Positions 21,570-29,384 of a stretch of DNA of 29,384 nt are shown one piece after another. The notes beneath the pieces are model-generated. The model had not been told where the DNA came from. It saw only the letters and a list, made by a program, of their open reading frames with translations, and did no database searches. The stretch is taken from positions 1 to 29,384 of the forward strand of contig MU621299.1 of assembly GCA_025399215.1 (NCBI GenBank), in the 5' to 3' direction. Made by a program: the position numbers and the translations under genes. This stretch comes from Globomyces pollinis-pini (Eukaryota; Chytridiomycota; Chytridiomycetes; Rhizophydiales; Globomycetaceae). Numbering within the stretch: position 1 is the stretch's first letter; every line of letters starts with the position of its first letter.

Positions 21570-24500
21570 ATGGCATTGTATAGACTGAATGTTACATTAA
21601 AGATATCTTCACAGCTACAGAACTATAAGGATTGTGTATCGGAAGAGCATCGGTTGTTGGTAGTGATCTCAAAGGAAGCTTCAATGGATCATTTAACAGT
21701 CGCTATCAAGGCTGCCTACGATTCAACTCAGGCATACTATCAATCTCCATATACAAAGTATTTTAGATGTACTAATTTGTAGAATATCACTATTCATGAA
21801 CATTAGAAATAATCACGGGTCTCTCATTCCATTCAACTTAAGAGTTAAAGACTGCTTTGATCCTCTTGATCATATCGAATGCGTAGTGTTACCCCAAGGA
21901 ATCTCAAAGAGAAAGGCATCTACTGATGTCTCAAATAAGCAGAATAATGGATCAAAAAAATCAAAAACTGAGAAAACTTTATTAGAAATGTCAGAGTCCG
22001 AATATGAAAGTGAGGACGATATAAGCGCAAATAAAAATAATGTAGCACCTGCAGCAGAAACATTTAACGAAAAAACAGCAGACAAAATTACTCATAAAGT
22101 TGCCAATACAGTCAAACACAACATTAAGGAGGTTGAGGAAGACGAAGAATCATCTGAGGAAGATGTGCAGGACGCTGATGCTCAAGAAAGTGAATCAGAT
22201 AATGATCAGTCAGATGATGAAGATGTAGAATCCAACGAACAGGAAGAATCTGACGAAGAAGAATCCGATGAAGAGGTAGAAGAATCTGGTAAAGAGGAAG
22301 AAGAAGGTACAGAGCAAGAGCCTGAAGAAGAATCTGAAGATGAAGTAGCTGAAACGGAACCACAAGTTGAGTCTGAAGAGGAATCCGAGGAAGAAGAACC
22401 AGTAGTAGAAGACCAGGTCGAGTCTGAAGACGAATCAGAAGAGGAAGAGGTGGAGAAACCTGCTGAAAAGGCAGAGTCTGAATCTGAAGAGGAGTCTTCA
22501 GAGGAAGAGGTTGCAGAGTCAGCAGATGAATCCGAAGAGGGAGATGTGGAAGCAAATGATGAAGCAGATTCTGAGGAAGCATCCGAAGATGAGGATGAGA
22601 AAGTAAACGATGAATCTGAATCTGAGGAAGAATCCGAAGAAGAAGTCAAAGCAGTAGATGAAGCAGAATCTGAGGAAGAAGCTGAAGTGGAGGATGAGAA
22701 AGTCAATGATGAAGCAGAATCTGAGGAAGAATCTGAAGAGGAGGATGTGGAAGAAATCAATGAAGCAGAATCGGAAGAAGAATCGGAAGAAGAAGAAGTC
22801 AAAGCAAACACTGAAGCAGAATCCGAGGAAGAATCTGAAGAGGAGGATGTGAAAGCAATCGTAGAAACAGAATCCGAGGAAGAATCGGAAGTGGAGAATG
22901 TGGAGACGAAAAAAGAAGCAGAATCCGATGAAGAATCCGAAGAGGAGGAAGTGAACTCAAACGATGGAGCAGATCTCGAAAACGAATCCGAAGAAGAGGA
23001 GAAAGAAGAAGTGAAAGCAAATGATGAGGAAGAGTCAGAGGAAGAACCTGAAGAAGTAGAATCCAAGGAAAAAATATTAGAGGGGATTGTTTCAGATGTA
23101 ACTGACATCGCGGAATCAGATGAAGAAGAGTTGCATGAAGACGAAAAGATGACCAATGTAGGGTTATCTTCAGGGCAGTCTCAGGTTCCAGATTCGGATG
23201 AAAAGCTTGAAAGTGGAAAAGATGTCGAAATGGAGGAATCTGATAGTGATAAGGTGATGGACGTAGATCAAGATCGTTCGGATAATGCCACAGACTCTAA
23301 TGTGGGGGATAATGAGGAGACTGGACAGACTGTTGAATCTGAAGTAGCTGTGCAAAAGAAAGATTTAGAAACCGTTGAATATCAACAAAACACCGATTTG
23401 GCGGGAGAAATCGAACACAGCACTCAAGACAAAGAAATAGATGGAATGCAAGAAAAATCTAATAATGAATTTGACTTTGAACTTCTCGGTGGTGATTCTG
23501 CTCAAAAACAAAACAAGAAAGCAGTTACATATTCCAAAAAACCAATCAGAACACCACATGACAGGGTAACCAGGTCTGCAAAATCGAGGTCAAGTAGTGC
23601 CAACTCTAATCTGGAGATTATGGAAGAAGACATATTCTCCAAGATGAATGGCGATGTGGAACCTCGTGCAAGTAATGGCGCTGATTCTGTTAAACAACTG
23701 AAAGAAAAATATTTAAGCGAGGAACCAACGGTAAGCTGAAGATATTTAATAGATAGCAGAAGAGGCATAATCTTCGATCCCATAAGTCTGATTCTGTTGA
23801 ACAATTGAAAGAAAAGTATTTGGACAATGAACCAAAGGTATCTACATATTTGATTGATTTTTAGCAAAAAGAACATAATCTCAGATCGAATAAAGCTCAG
23901 CAGGAATTAAACGCTTTAGAAGACATAGAAGCGGTTGAAGAGATAGAAACAGAGATATCATTAAAGGAGTCCAATACCACTTCAACTAATTCAATGGGGA
24001 TGGATGTGTCAGGCTCTCCACTCAGCTCAAACAGAAATGATGAATCATCTCAGGTATTGAATGTTCGTGATGGTTACAAGTCTATTGGCCAACCAAAACC
24101 AATTTGTTTTGGATCGGATGATGAAGATGAAGATGTGTCTTATAAGCCCAAAACCATTGATATATCGAAAGTGCAATCCAAGAGGATGACACAAAGTAGT
24201 CCATGTAGTCCGGGTAAAGTGAACAAGCGACTCTCACAGTTCTCTATTCCGAATGCATTGACTGACACCAACGAGATACAAGTTGTAATGGATTCAGAAG
24301 AAGATGAACCTATGTTCAGCAAAGCTTCTATATCTACAGGAGAACTACTTTGTGAACCAAGGGTGACTGAAATTGCAGAAACTGAAACAGAGCCTGACTC
24401 TCAAGTGTATTCACAAGTGTTTGCTTCACAACCATTTAATGCAACACAACTCAAAGTAGACCCTAATCCAAGAAATTGTTTATCAGATATTAAAAATCAT

Positions 24501-24927
24501 ACAGGAAATAATTTTGTGGATCGATCAACAAAATCCATGAGTTTCCATTCGCTATTTGAATTTGATTCTGTTGTGAACAAAGCCAAGTCTCCAGTGAAGG
24601 CACCAGCAGTATTATCTGACGATTCAAGTGATTCCGATGATAGTGATGATACCTCGACTTCGGAGGAAGAAAATCATGGAAATGCGGTGCGATTAGCAGG
24701 GAAACGAAAACGAAAACGAAAATCAATACTTTTACAATTAGCAAAAACAGGTATTTGAAGTTTAATTGATTTTAGTTGAAAAACCTTTACCAGTCAAATT
24801 AATTCCAGAGTTTCTATCGAAAAGTACTGATCCTAGTAAATCTGTATTTGACCCACTTCTTGGAAGTCAATCGCCTAGTATGCTTAATTCACCACTGCGA
24901 CGTAGTACTCGCCGTAGAAATTACTAA
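21570..24927 (+). CDS. large acidic protein with Net1/Tof2/Dnt1-like N-terminus
   Basis: Five exons (21570-21757, 21783-23730, 23757-23837, 23865-24750, 24776-24927; introns 25, 26, 27 and 25 nt) give 1084 aa. The first 95 residues form a compact domain (HRLLVVISKEASMDHL ... FNLRVKDCFDPLDHIECVV) resembling the N-terminal domain of the fungal nucleolar proteins Net1, Tof2 and Dnt1, which regulate Cdc14 phosphatase and rDNA. This is by pattern only. Residues about 110-430 are an acidic Ser/Glu tract with 17-residue repeats. Two copies of a 27-residue unit containing (K/E)QLKEKYL follow. Several Ser-Asp clusters and a basic cluster (GKRKRKRKS) occur, and the C-terminus is Arg-rich (LRRSTRRRNY). 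A nuclear or nucleolar scaffold with many potential CK2 sites is likely. Confidence 0.65.
22561..23031 (+). repeat. tandem 51-nt coding repeat (17-residue Ser/Glu units)
   Basis: About nine imperfect units of 16-20 codons with the core EAESEEESEEE(D/E)V followed by a variable four-residue spacer (for example KAND, EEIN, KANT). The DNA copies share the pattern gaagcagaatc(t/c)gaggaagaatc. Less regular acidic sequence continues upstream to about 22120. The reverse strand has a long spurious Ser-rich frame because of codon bias here. Confidence 0.8.
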
Positions 24928-25110
24928 ATTGAAATACTAAATAGTTGAATTGATAAACTAGTATTATTAACTGTTTCTTTATAATGATTATATGAGAGAT
25001 TAATTATGCGCGTTTATGTATGCGAAACATATTTTATTGGTTTAAAGAATTCAGATAAATCCCAATTATTTTATGATTAAGTTAAAGAGACCAAACAAAC
25101 AAGAAATAAA

Positions 25111-25568
25111 TCATGATGATGATAAGAAATGCAAACCGAAATTGATAGTGACTGCAACAAACACAACAAATACCATCAATAAAGCACCAACCATATCTTG
25201 ATATTGAATTCCCTTATCTATACTCATTAAAACAGACAAGTAACCTTTGACGGCAAGTAAATCACCACGTACATGGTATTGAACTAAAGCATAAAACATA
25301 AATCCAACAGCAATAGTTGTGAAAACCATTCCGGAAACTTGAGCCAAAAAAGAACCAAAATTAAACAAACCAAGACCAAGTGAACCCAATATCAAACATA
25401 CTAAAAAAAATCATTTAAATTCCTAATTCAAATTTTACAATTCAACCAATGAAGAAAAGTACGTTCATTTGCAAAATGACCTTTTGGATTGACCGGGATT
25501 CCTTCCATTGGTGCCGATGATTTCCAAAAATTGGTGATATTTCTAGTTTCTGTTGGTTGTAATGGCAT
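25111..25568 (-). CDS. VTC1: vacuolar transporter chaperone subunit 1 (DUF202 membrane protein)
   Basis: VTC1 forms the membrane channel part of the VTC complex, which makes and imports polyphosphate at acidocalcisome or vacuole membranes. Exons are 25568-25439 and 25400-25111 with one 38-nt intron; 139 aa, close to the yeast length. Exon 1 ends with the family block NPKGHFANERTFLHWLN. Exon 2 begins LCLILGSLGLGLFNFG and continues with two more hydrophobic segments separated by a loop (YHVRGDLLAVKGYLSV), giving three membrane spans. The intron falls inside the diagnostic FLHWLN/LILGSLG block and splicing rejoins it. It is divergent from SPT4 across 451 nt. Confidence 0.9.
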
Positions 25569-26019
25569 CTTGAATTTTTTATTTGTAAAAAATTTCCAGA
25601 AACGTTTTCCAATTCAATTCTTTACAAAACAGTAATGAAACAAAGATGAACTCATTCAACCATCAATTGGATAGAGTTGATTATCAATGGATTGAGTTGA
25701 TTGTCCATTTGTTCGTAAAGATTGACTTCTTTACTGGAAGTAATTATAATAAATGTAAACTTGAATGTTGGTATGGATTCAAATACCAAGTTCACTGAAA
25801 TTACTAATTCTGTACATTTGATTATTATTTCTATTATTGATTGTAAATCAATTGGGCAAACGTCCGTATGTTTTAACAGAAAACAATCCAAAATCACTTT
25901 AATCAAAACTCCTTAAAAAACTAATTCGTTCGTAAACTGAATCTCATACGAATGATTGATCCATACTAATTACAATGTCAGTGCTGGAATTCTTGTAAAA
26001 AAAAAACTAAAGAAATTCA
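25569..26019. promoter_or_regulatory. 451-nt divergent region between VTC1 and SPT4
   Basis: No supported gene. It contains an imperfect 20-22 nt direct duplication (25661-25682 and 25683-25702, core atcaattggatagagttgatt) and A-runs close to both start codons. Short open frames here lack coding character. Presumably it carries both promoters, by position. Confidence 0.4.
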
Positions 26020-26447
26020 ATGGCAGAGATAGTTCCATCAGATCGAGATAAAAGAAAACTAAGAGCATGTATGCTTTGTTCCTTAGTCAAGTCACAAACT
26101 CAGTTTATTCGGGATGGTTGTGATAACTGTGATGAAGTATTATCAATGAAGAATGATACCGATAGAGTTTTGGATTGTACTTCTGGAAACTTTGAAGGTG
26201 TCATTGCTGTTATTCGACCAGAATCTTCTTGGGTTTCCAAATGGCAACGAGTTGATAAATTTACCAGAGGTATGTTCATCATTTCATCTTGATATGGATA
26301 TTATACTTTAATCAACTCTCTGAATATACTTATTTTGTAGGAGTTTATGCTGTGCAAGTAACTGGGAAACTCCCTATTGATATCCAAGAACAACTGCTAG
26401 ATAAAGGAATCAAATACCGTCCACGAGATGGAACTGCCAAGGATTAG
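26020..26447 (+). CDS. SPT4: transcription elongation factor Spt4
   Basis: Forms the Spt4-Spt5 (DSIF) heterodimer that clamps RNA polymerase II during elongation. Exons are 26020-26269 and 26341-26447 with a 71-nt intron; 118 aa, the usual size. Zinc-binding cysteines are C17, C20, C34 and C37 (ACMLC ... GCDNC). The following segment, CTSGNFEGVIAVIRPESSWVSKWQ, and the spliced join FTRGVYAVQVTGKLP are diagnostic, and the C-terminus YRPRDGT fits. This is one of the few long introns in the window. Confidence 0.95.
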
Positions 26448-26561
26448 TTTTCTCTTATAAAGCCTTAATGTTATATAATCCCTTTGCATTATTTGTTAGA
26501 TGTAGAAAGACCACTATTATATTATTTCATTTGTTAATTAATTTATTACAGAGAAAGAGTG

Positions 26562-28136
26562 CTACTTTAACCAAGTTGCAGCAAACACTTGCATATCCAA
26601 CTTTAATATTCCAGCCGTTCCTTCCACTCCTAATCCTGACACCGACGGAATAGAAGCCAATAAAGAAAGTCTAAGTGGATCATTTGGGTGGACGTCATCT
26701 GGATTTTTTGGGCTATAAGGGATCAATTTGATTGTTGGTTGTAACATTATTGTGGAATCAAAAAATGAGTTTTGATTGCTTTGTTTTTGATTTGGCAAAG
26801 AATTGGATATGGTTGCATAATCTGCTGATATTGAAAAAGTGTTATCAATAGATGTATCAAATAATGACTCAATTGATAACATTGCGTTTGGAGGATTGAT
26901 TTTGGACAATGACTGAATGGTGGAAATGAATTCGGCTTTATCTAAAGAGAGTGCGGTGGAATGAACAGGATGGATTTGATACCAAGGATCAACTGATGCG
27001 GATACTGTTGAAGTAGATACTACATCATGGGCTATGGAGCTCATAATAGTAGGAGGTGAGACGGTAGGACTATTGGTTGGTTGACTAGTTGGTTGAAAGG
27101 GTACTAAAAAGGATGCAAATGAAAAAATAATCATCTAGACAGTTAGAAACAAACACATTTTTACGGTAAAAATAACCCCCAAGCCAGATCGTTTCGCTGC
27201 ATTATCTGTTGCTTTTGGATCTAAAATCAAAAACTCTTCAAAAAGGTCATCCGCTGATTTCATTTGATCTGGCTGGTGAAATCGAGGTGAGTTGACATCA
27301 TTGTTTGATGTAAAACCACTGTTGTTTTCGGTACCAAAAGGAAACAGTTGACCATAATCGTGAGTAACAGCATCCTCTTTAAGATGACTTAAATGATCAT
27401 TACTTGAAGAGCAAGGAATAGAAGGGTCGTTGGTGGTAGTGAATGGAAAGATGGGGTCTTTGCTTGAAATGAAAGGGAAAATAGGTTCACAATTTGACTG
27501 TGCTAATTGCATATCTGCTGAAAGTGGGGTAGATTGGCTGTTTTGGGAAGAACCAGGGAGGGAAGGAGCCGTAAAGAAAGTAGATAATGTAGATAACCAT
27601 TGTTGGTCATTCAAACTGGTACTTGTTAGAGTCGGAGATGCATTTGAGGCATTGGATGAAGTAGAGTCCGAAGAAAATAATGGTGGAGGGGTAGAATATT
27701 CCACATCCATTTCCTTAGATGGTAAGTTGATATCGAAATCTACATTCATTGCTCCAGTTCCACTAATTCCAAAGTTGTTAGATGTAGTATCAGTAATTCC
27801 ATTTTTAGAAATTTGGATGTTATTTTGCTGGATTATTTTCTTCAGTTGAATATTTTCACTTGTTATGGTTAAGATAGTTTGATTCAACTGTGATAGTTGG
27901 GCCTTTAGAGCGGTATTCTCAGTTTCCAACAACTGGATGGATTCAGCCATCATCATTGATTGTAACTTTTTTCTTTTTCTAGAAGCATCAGCAGCTTCTC
28001 TGTTTTTCATCAATCGAAGTTGTTTTTTATCCATAGAAGGTAGAGTTGATGATACTTTAACAGTTGATTGAGTCATATTAATAGTTTTATCAGATTGAGT
28101 AGATTTAGTTGGTGAAATGGGCAGGTAATTGTTCAT
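26562..28136 (-). CDS. ATF6-like bZIP transcription factor with predicted membrane anchor
   Basis: Exons are 28136-27165 and 27134-26562 with a 30-nt intron; 514 aa. The basic region LRLMKNREAADASRKRKK has the invariant Asn (N45) and Arg (R53), followed by a leucine zipper to about residue 102. Residues 103-310 are Ser/Asn-rich with acidic patches, possibly activating. After AAKRSG, residues 318-337 (LGVIFT joined to MIIFSFASFLVPF) form one hydrophobic segment of about 20 residues; positive charges before it predict N-terminus cytosolic and the last roughly 175 residues luminal. That is the ATF6/CREB3 layout. The luminal part has one RxxL (RLSL), the site-1 protease consensus, but far from the membrane. 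The anchor depends on splicing. Canonical fungal stress control uses Hac1 instead, so orthology is open. Confidence 0.75.
27135..27164 (-). other. 30-nt phase-0 intron inside the membrane segment of the bZIP gene
   Basis: It begins GTAAAA, has a branch-like TTCTAAC and ends CTAG. Its length is a multiple of three, and its last triplet is an in-frame TAG, so both flanking frames look like one ORF interrupted by a stop. Retention gives a 333-aa protein ending within the hydrophobic stretch (VIFTVKMCLFLTV). The sequence lacks the CNG-CNG loops of IRE1-type introns. Confidence 0.75.
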
Positions 28137-28230
28137 TAAAAAAGTAAAGAGAAAGCCACTGAAGAAACTTCCAGTAAAATCGGTCCCATACGTGGCAAAA
28201 ATACTTATGGTGGATGGGTTTACCGCTCAT
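28105..28230 (-). promoter_or_regulatory. upstream ORF overlapping the bZIP start codon
   Basis: A 41-codon frame from ATG 28230 (MSGKPIHHKYFC...) ends at 28105, passing the bZIP ATG (28136) out of frame by 32 nt. If it lies in the mRNA leader it would limit initiation at the main start. Both start codons have T at position -3, so neither has a strong context. The leader length is unknown. Confidence 0.35.
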
Positions 28231-28947
28231 TAAATGATTGATTTCAAAGTGAGCTGCGAGTAATGGACTTGATTGGTATTGACTCAATTGGAGGTTGTAT
28301 GGTGAATGCTTAAAAATTTACTTGAAAGTCATTGTTAGTGTCTTTATCATCGAATAAACCATTGGATTATATACTTGAGTTTCAATCTGTCCTACAGTAC
28401 ATTCGATAAAATTCTAACTGTCAATCTTTAGTAATTAGCTCAAAACTTTTAGAAGTCTCTGCATTTGACCAACTATGAATAAACATTATTAGCCCACTTC
28501 ATACTCCTGGTGTACAGCGAGCAACTTCCCATAAGTCCCGATTCATGCCCTGTCCAAAATTTTATGTCTATGTCTTTGAACTCATGACTGAAACTGTCCT
28601 CAGAAATTCAATCTTTCAACTGACCTCTGAAACTGTCAATGGTAATAATCGTCACCAAAATTCCAAAAGCAACGCGATTGTAATACAACAAGAATCTATT
28701 TATATACAAAGTAATTCTCAGCAAAAAAAGTAAAATGAAACTCTAATCTCTGTCGATGTTGTCCTTCTCTGTGTTTGCTGCTTTCCAAGGCCAAAACTCT
28801 CAAATTCGACGTCAAAGTGATGATCCCACTGTCACTTTCGATATAACAGTCACCTATAAGACTGTATAAATCATTATTCAAAAAGTGTTTGGCTGTGTGC
28901 CATGCAAAATAAAGCCATTTAGATAGTGAAAGATCAGTATATTAAAT
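28231..28947. other. 717-nt intergenic region upstream of the bZIP gene
   Basis: No gene could be supported on either strand; short frames lack family similarity or plausible splice partners. It presumably holds the bZIP promoter and the 3' region of the lipocalin gene. A near-CRE sequence, CGACGTCA, lies at about 28808-28815. Its function is not demonstrable from sequence. Confidence 0.4.
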
Positions 28948-29384
28948 TTAGTTTCTGCAAGACACTTGTTCTGTAGCACTGAATCCTGCTTCCTTAGGGC
29001 TATATCCGGATGCAACTGCGTATTGCAAGATTTCATCCACCTCAGCTGGAGTAATAGTTGGAGTACGTGATAGAATCCATGTAAATTGAACTGCTGCTGG
29101 TGCATTAGGTCGTAATGGGGAAGTCACCAAAGATCGTTGGTAATTACCATGTTCATCAACCCACACATTCTTGACCACATAGTTTGGTTCATCACCTCCA
29201 TTTTGACTTCCAGGTGCATTGCCAACTCCAAAATCAACTTTGAGTTCAGAACTGGACAAGATCTTAGCTGTACCGCGAATGAGAACAGGTTCCTTGGTTT
29301 TGGAGTTGACACAAGTATTGGTGACTCCAATTTCCAAAGGGTTATTCAAAACATAATTGGCAGTCACACATTCACAGTCTTTTT
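28948..29384 (-). CDS. lipocalin / apolipoprotein D-like protein, 5' end outside window
   Basis: The frame is open to the window edge and ends at 28948, so the N-terminus is missing. Visible lipocalin (Blc/ApoD) blocks are DCECVTANYVLN at the start, NPLEIGVTNTC, IRGTAKI, LKVDFGVGN, YQRSLVTSPLR and the diagnostic FTWILSRTPTI, then a C-terminal helix and GYSPKEAGFSATEQVSC. Family members are small beta-barrels that bind hydrophobic ligands, usually at membranes or outside cells. The conserved cysteines (CEC at the edge, NTC, and SC near the end) suggest disulfides and secretion. No introns are needed in the visible part. Confidence 0.85.
   Translation of the reverse strand, partial: KDCECVTANYVLNNPLEIGVTNTCVNSKTKEPVLIRGTAKILSSSELKVDFGVGNAPGSQNGGDEPNYVVKNVWVDEHGNYQRSLVTSPLRPNAPAAVQFTWILSRTPTITPAEVDEILQYAVASGYSPKEAGFSATEQVSCRN

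Noticed and set aside
22206..23156. Long minus-strand Ser-rich frame (316 codons), opposite the acidic tract
   Set aside because: It is the reverse complement of GAA/GAG/TCT-rich repeat codons; it shares every boundary with the acidic repeat and shows no independent structure. The plus-strand gene continues in frame through splice sites on both sides.
25652..25916. Overlapping 64- and 84-codon frames on both strands between VTC1 and SPT4
   Set aside because: Low-complexity, Ile-rich translations with no plausible splice partners; they overlap each other and sit in a divergent promoter region.
26562..27134. Second bZIP exon as a separate gene starting at ATG 27134
   Set aside because: It abuts the upstream frame exactly in phase, and the hydrophobic segment is completed only by joining the two; a promoter for a separate gene would have to lie within the first exon.
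27135..27164. IRE1-type (HAC1/XBP1) unconventional intron in the bZIP gene
   Set aside because: The segment starts GT, ends AG and has a CTAAC branch-like site, the same as other tiny introns here, and it lacks the CNG-type paired loops needed for IRE1 cleavage. An ordinary spliceosomal intron is simpler.
28808..28815. CGACGTCA as a CRE/UPRE-type regulatory site upstream of the bZIP gene
   Set aside because: A single near-match of eight bases about 670 nt upstream, nearer to the lipocalin 3' end, is weak evidence without repetition or conservation.

Overview
The window is nuclear DNA from a compact, AT-rich eukaryotic genome. The best fit is a fungus, or a close relative of fungi, of an early-diverging kind. 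The gene set supports this: a VTC1-type polyphosphate polymerase subunit, SPT4, a CBP3-type complex III chaperone, cytosolic tRNA thiolase subunit 2, a MOD5-type tRNA isopentenyltransferase with a C-terminal zinc finger, a RAD5/HLTF-type helicase, a tyrosinase and a pogo-type transposase. I cannot name the species. Nearly every gene is cut by very short GT-AG introns. I reconstructed 66 introns by requiring frame and family continuity, and 55 of them are 25-33 nt long. Most 'short ORFs' in this window are therefore exons of larger genes, and the gene models below are spliced.

Layout, left to right. 119-2777 (-): a large RNA ligase with an N-terminal P-loop domain. 3052-4305 (+): an intronless pogo/Tigger-type transposase. 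4456-7734 (-): a coiled-coil protein with at least 11 exons. 7836-9392 (-): CTU2/NCS2. 9679-10498 (+): CBP3/UQCC1. 10808-11314 (-): a small basic protein, divergent from a SIKE/FGFR1OP2-like STRIPAK subunit at 11346-12071 (+). 12133-13700 (-): secreted tyrosinase. 13906-14789 and 14944-15849 (-): a tandem pair of AIM24-like proteins. 15905-17015 (+): a membrane-anchored SGNH hydrolase whose nucleophile serine is replaced. 17057-18709 (+): MOD5-like tRNA prenyltransferase. 18713-21532 (-): RAD5/HLTF-like helicase with a RING finger. 21570-24927 (+): an acidic protein whose N-terminus resembles the Net1/Tof2/Dnt1 domain. 25111-25568 (-): VTC1. 26020-26447 (+): SPT4. 26562-28136 (-): an ATF6-like membrane-tethered bZIP factor. 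28948-29384 (-): a lipocalin, cut by the window end.

Genes are packed tightly. Divergent start codons lie 31, 37 and 55 nt apart, and one convergent pair has stop codons only 3 nt apart. Three genes concern RNA maintenance or tRNA modification (the RNA ligase, CTU2, MOD5), but nothing shows that they are co-regulated, and clustering by function is not evident.

The most interesting items are these. (1) The 25-33 nt intron regime. (2) A bZIP factor with an ATF6-like layout, in which a 30-nt intron with an in-frame TAG sits inside the predicted transmembrane segment, so splicing decides whether the protein is membrane-tethered. (3) An RNA ligase with an unusual kinase / degenerate capping-like / Rnl1-ligase order. 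(4) An SGNH hydrolase with Asp at the catalytic Ser position. All splice sites are read by eye and need transcript support.
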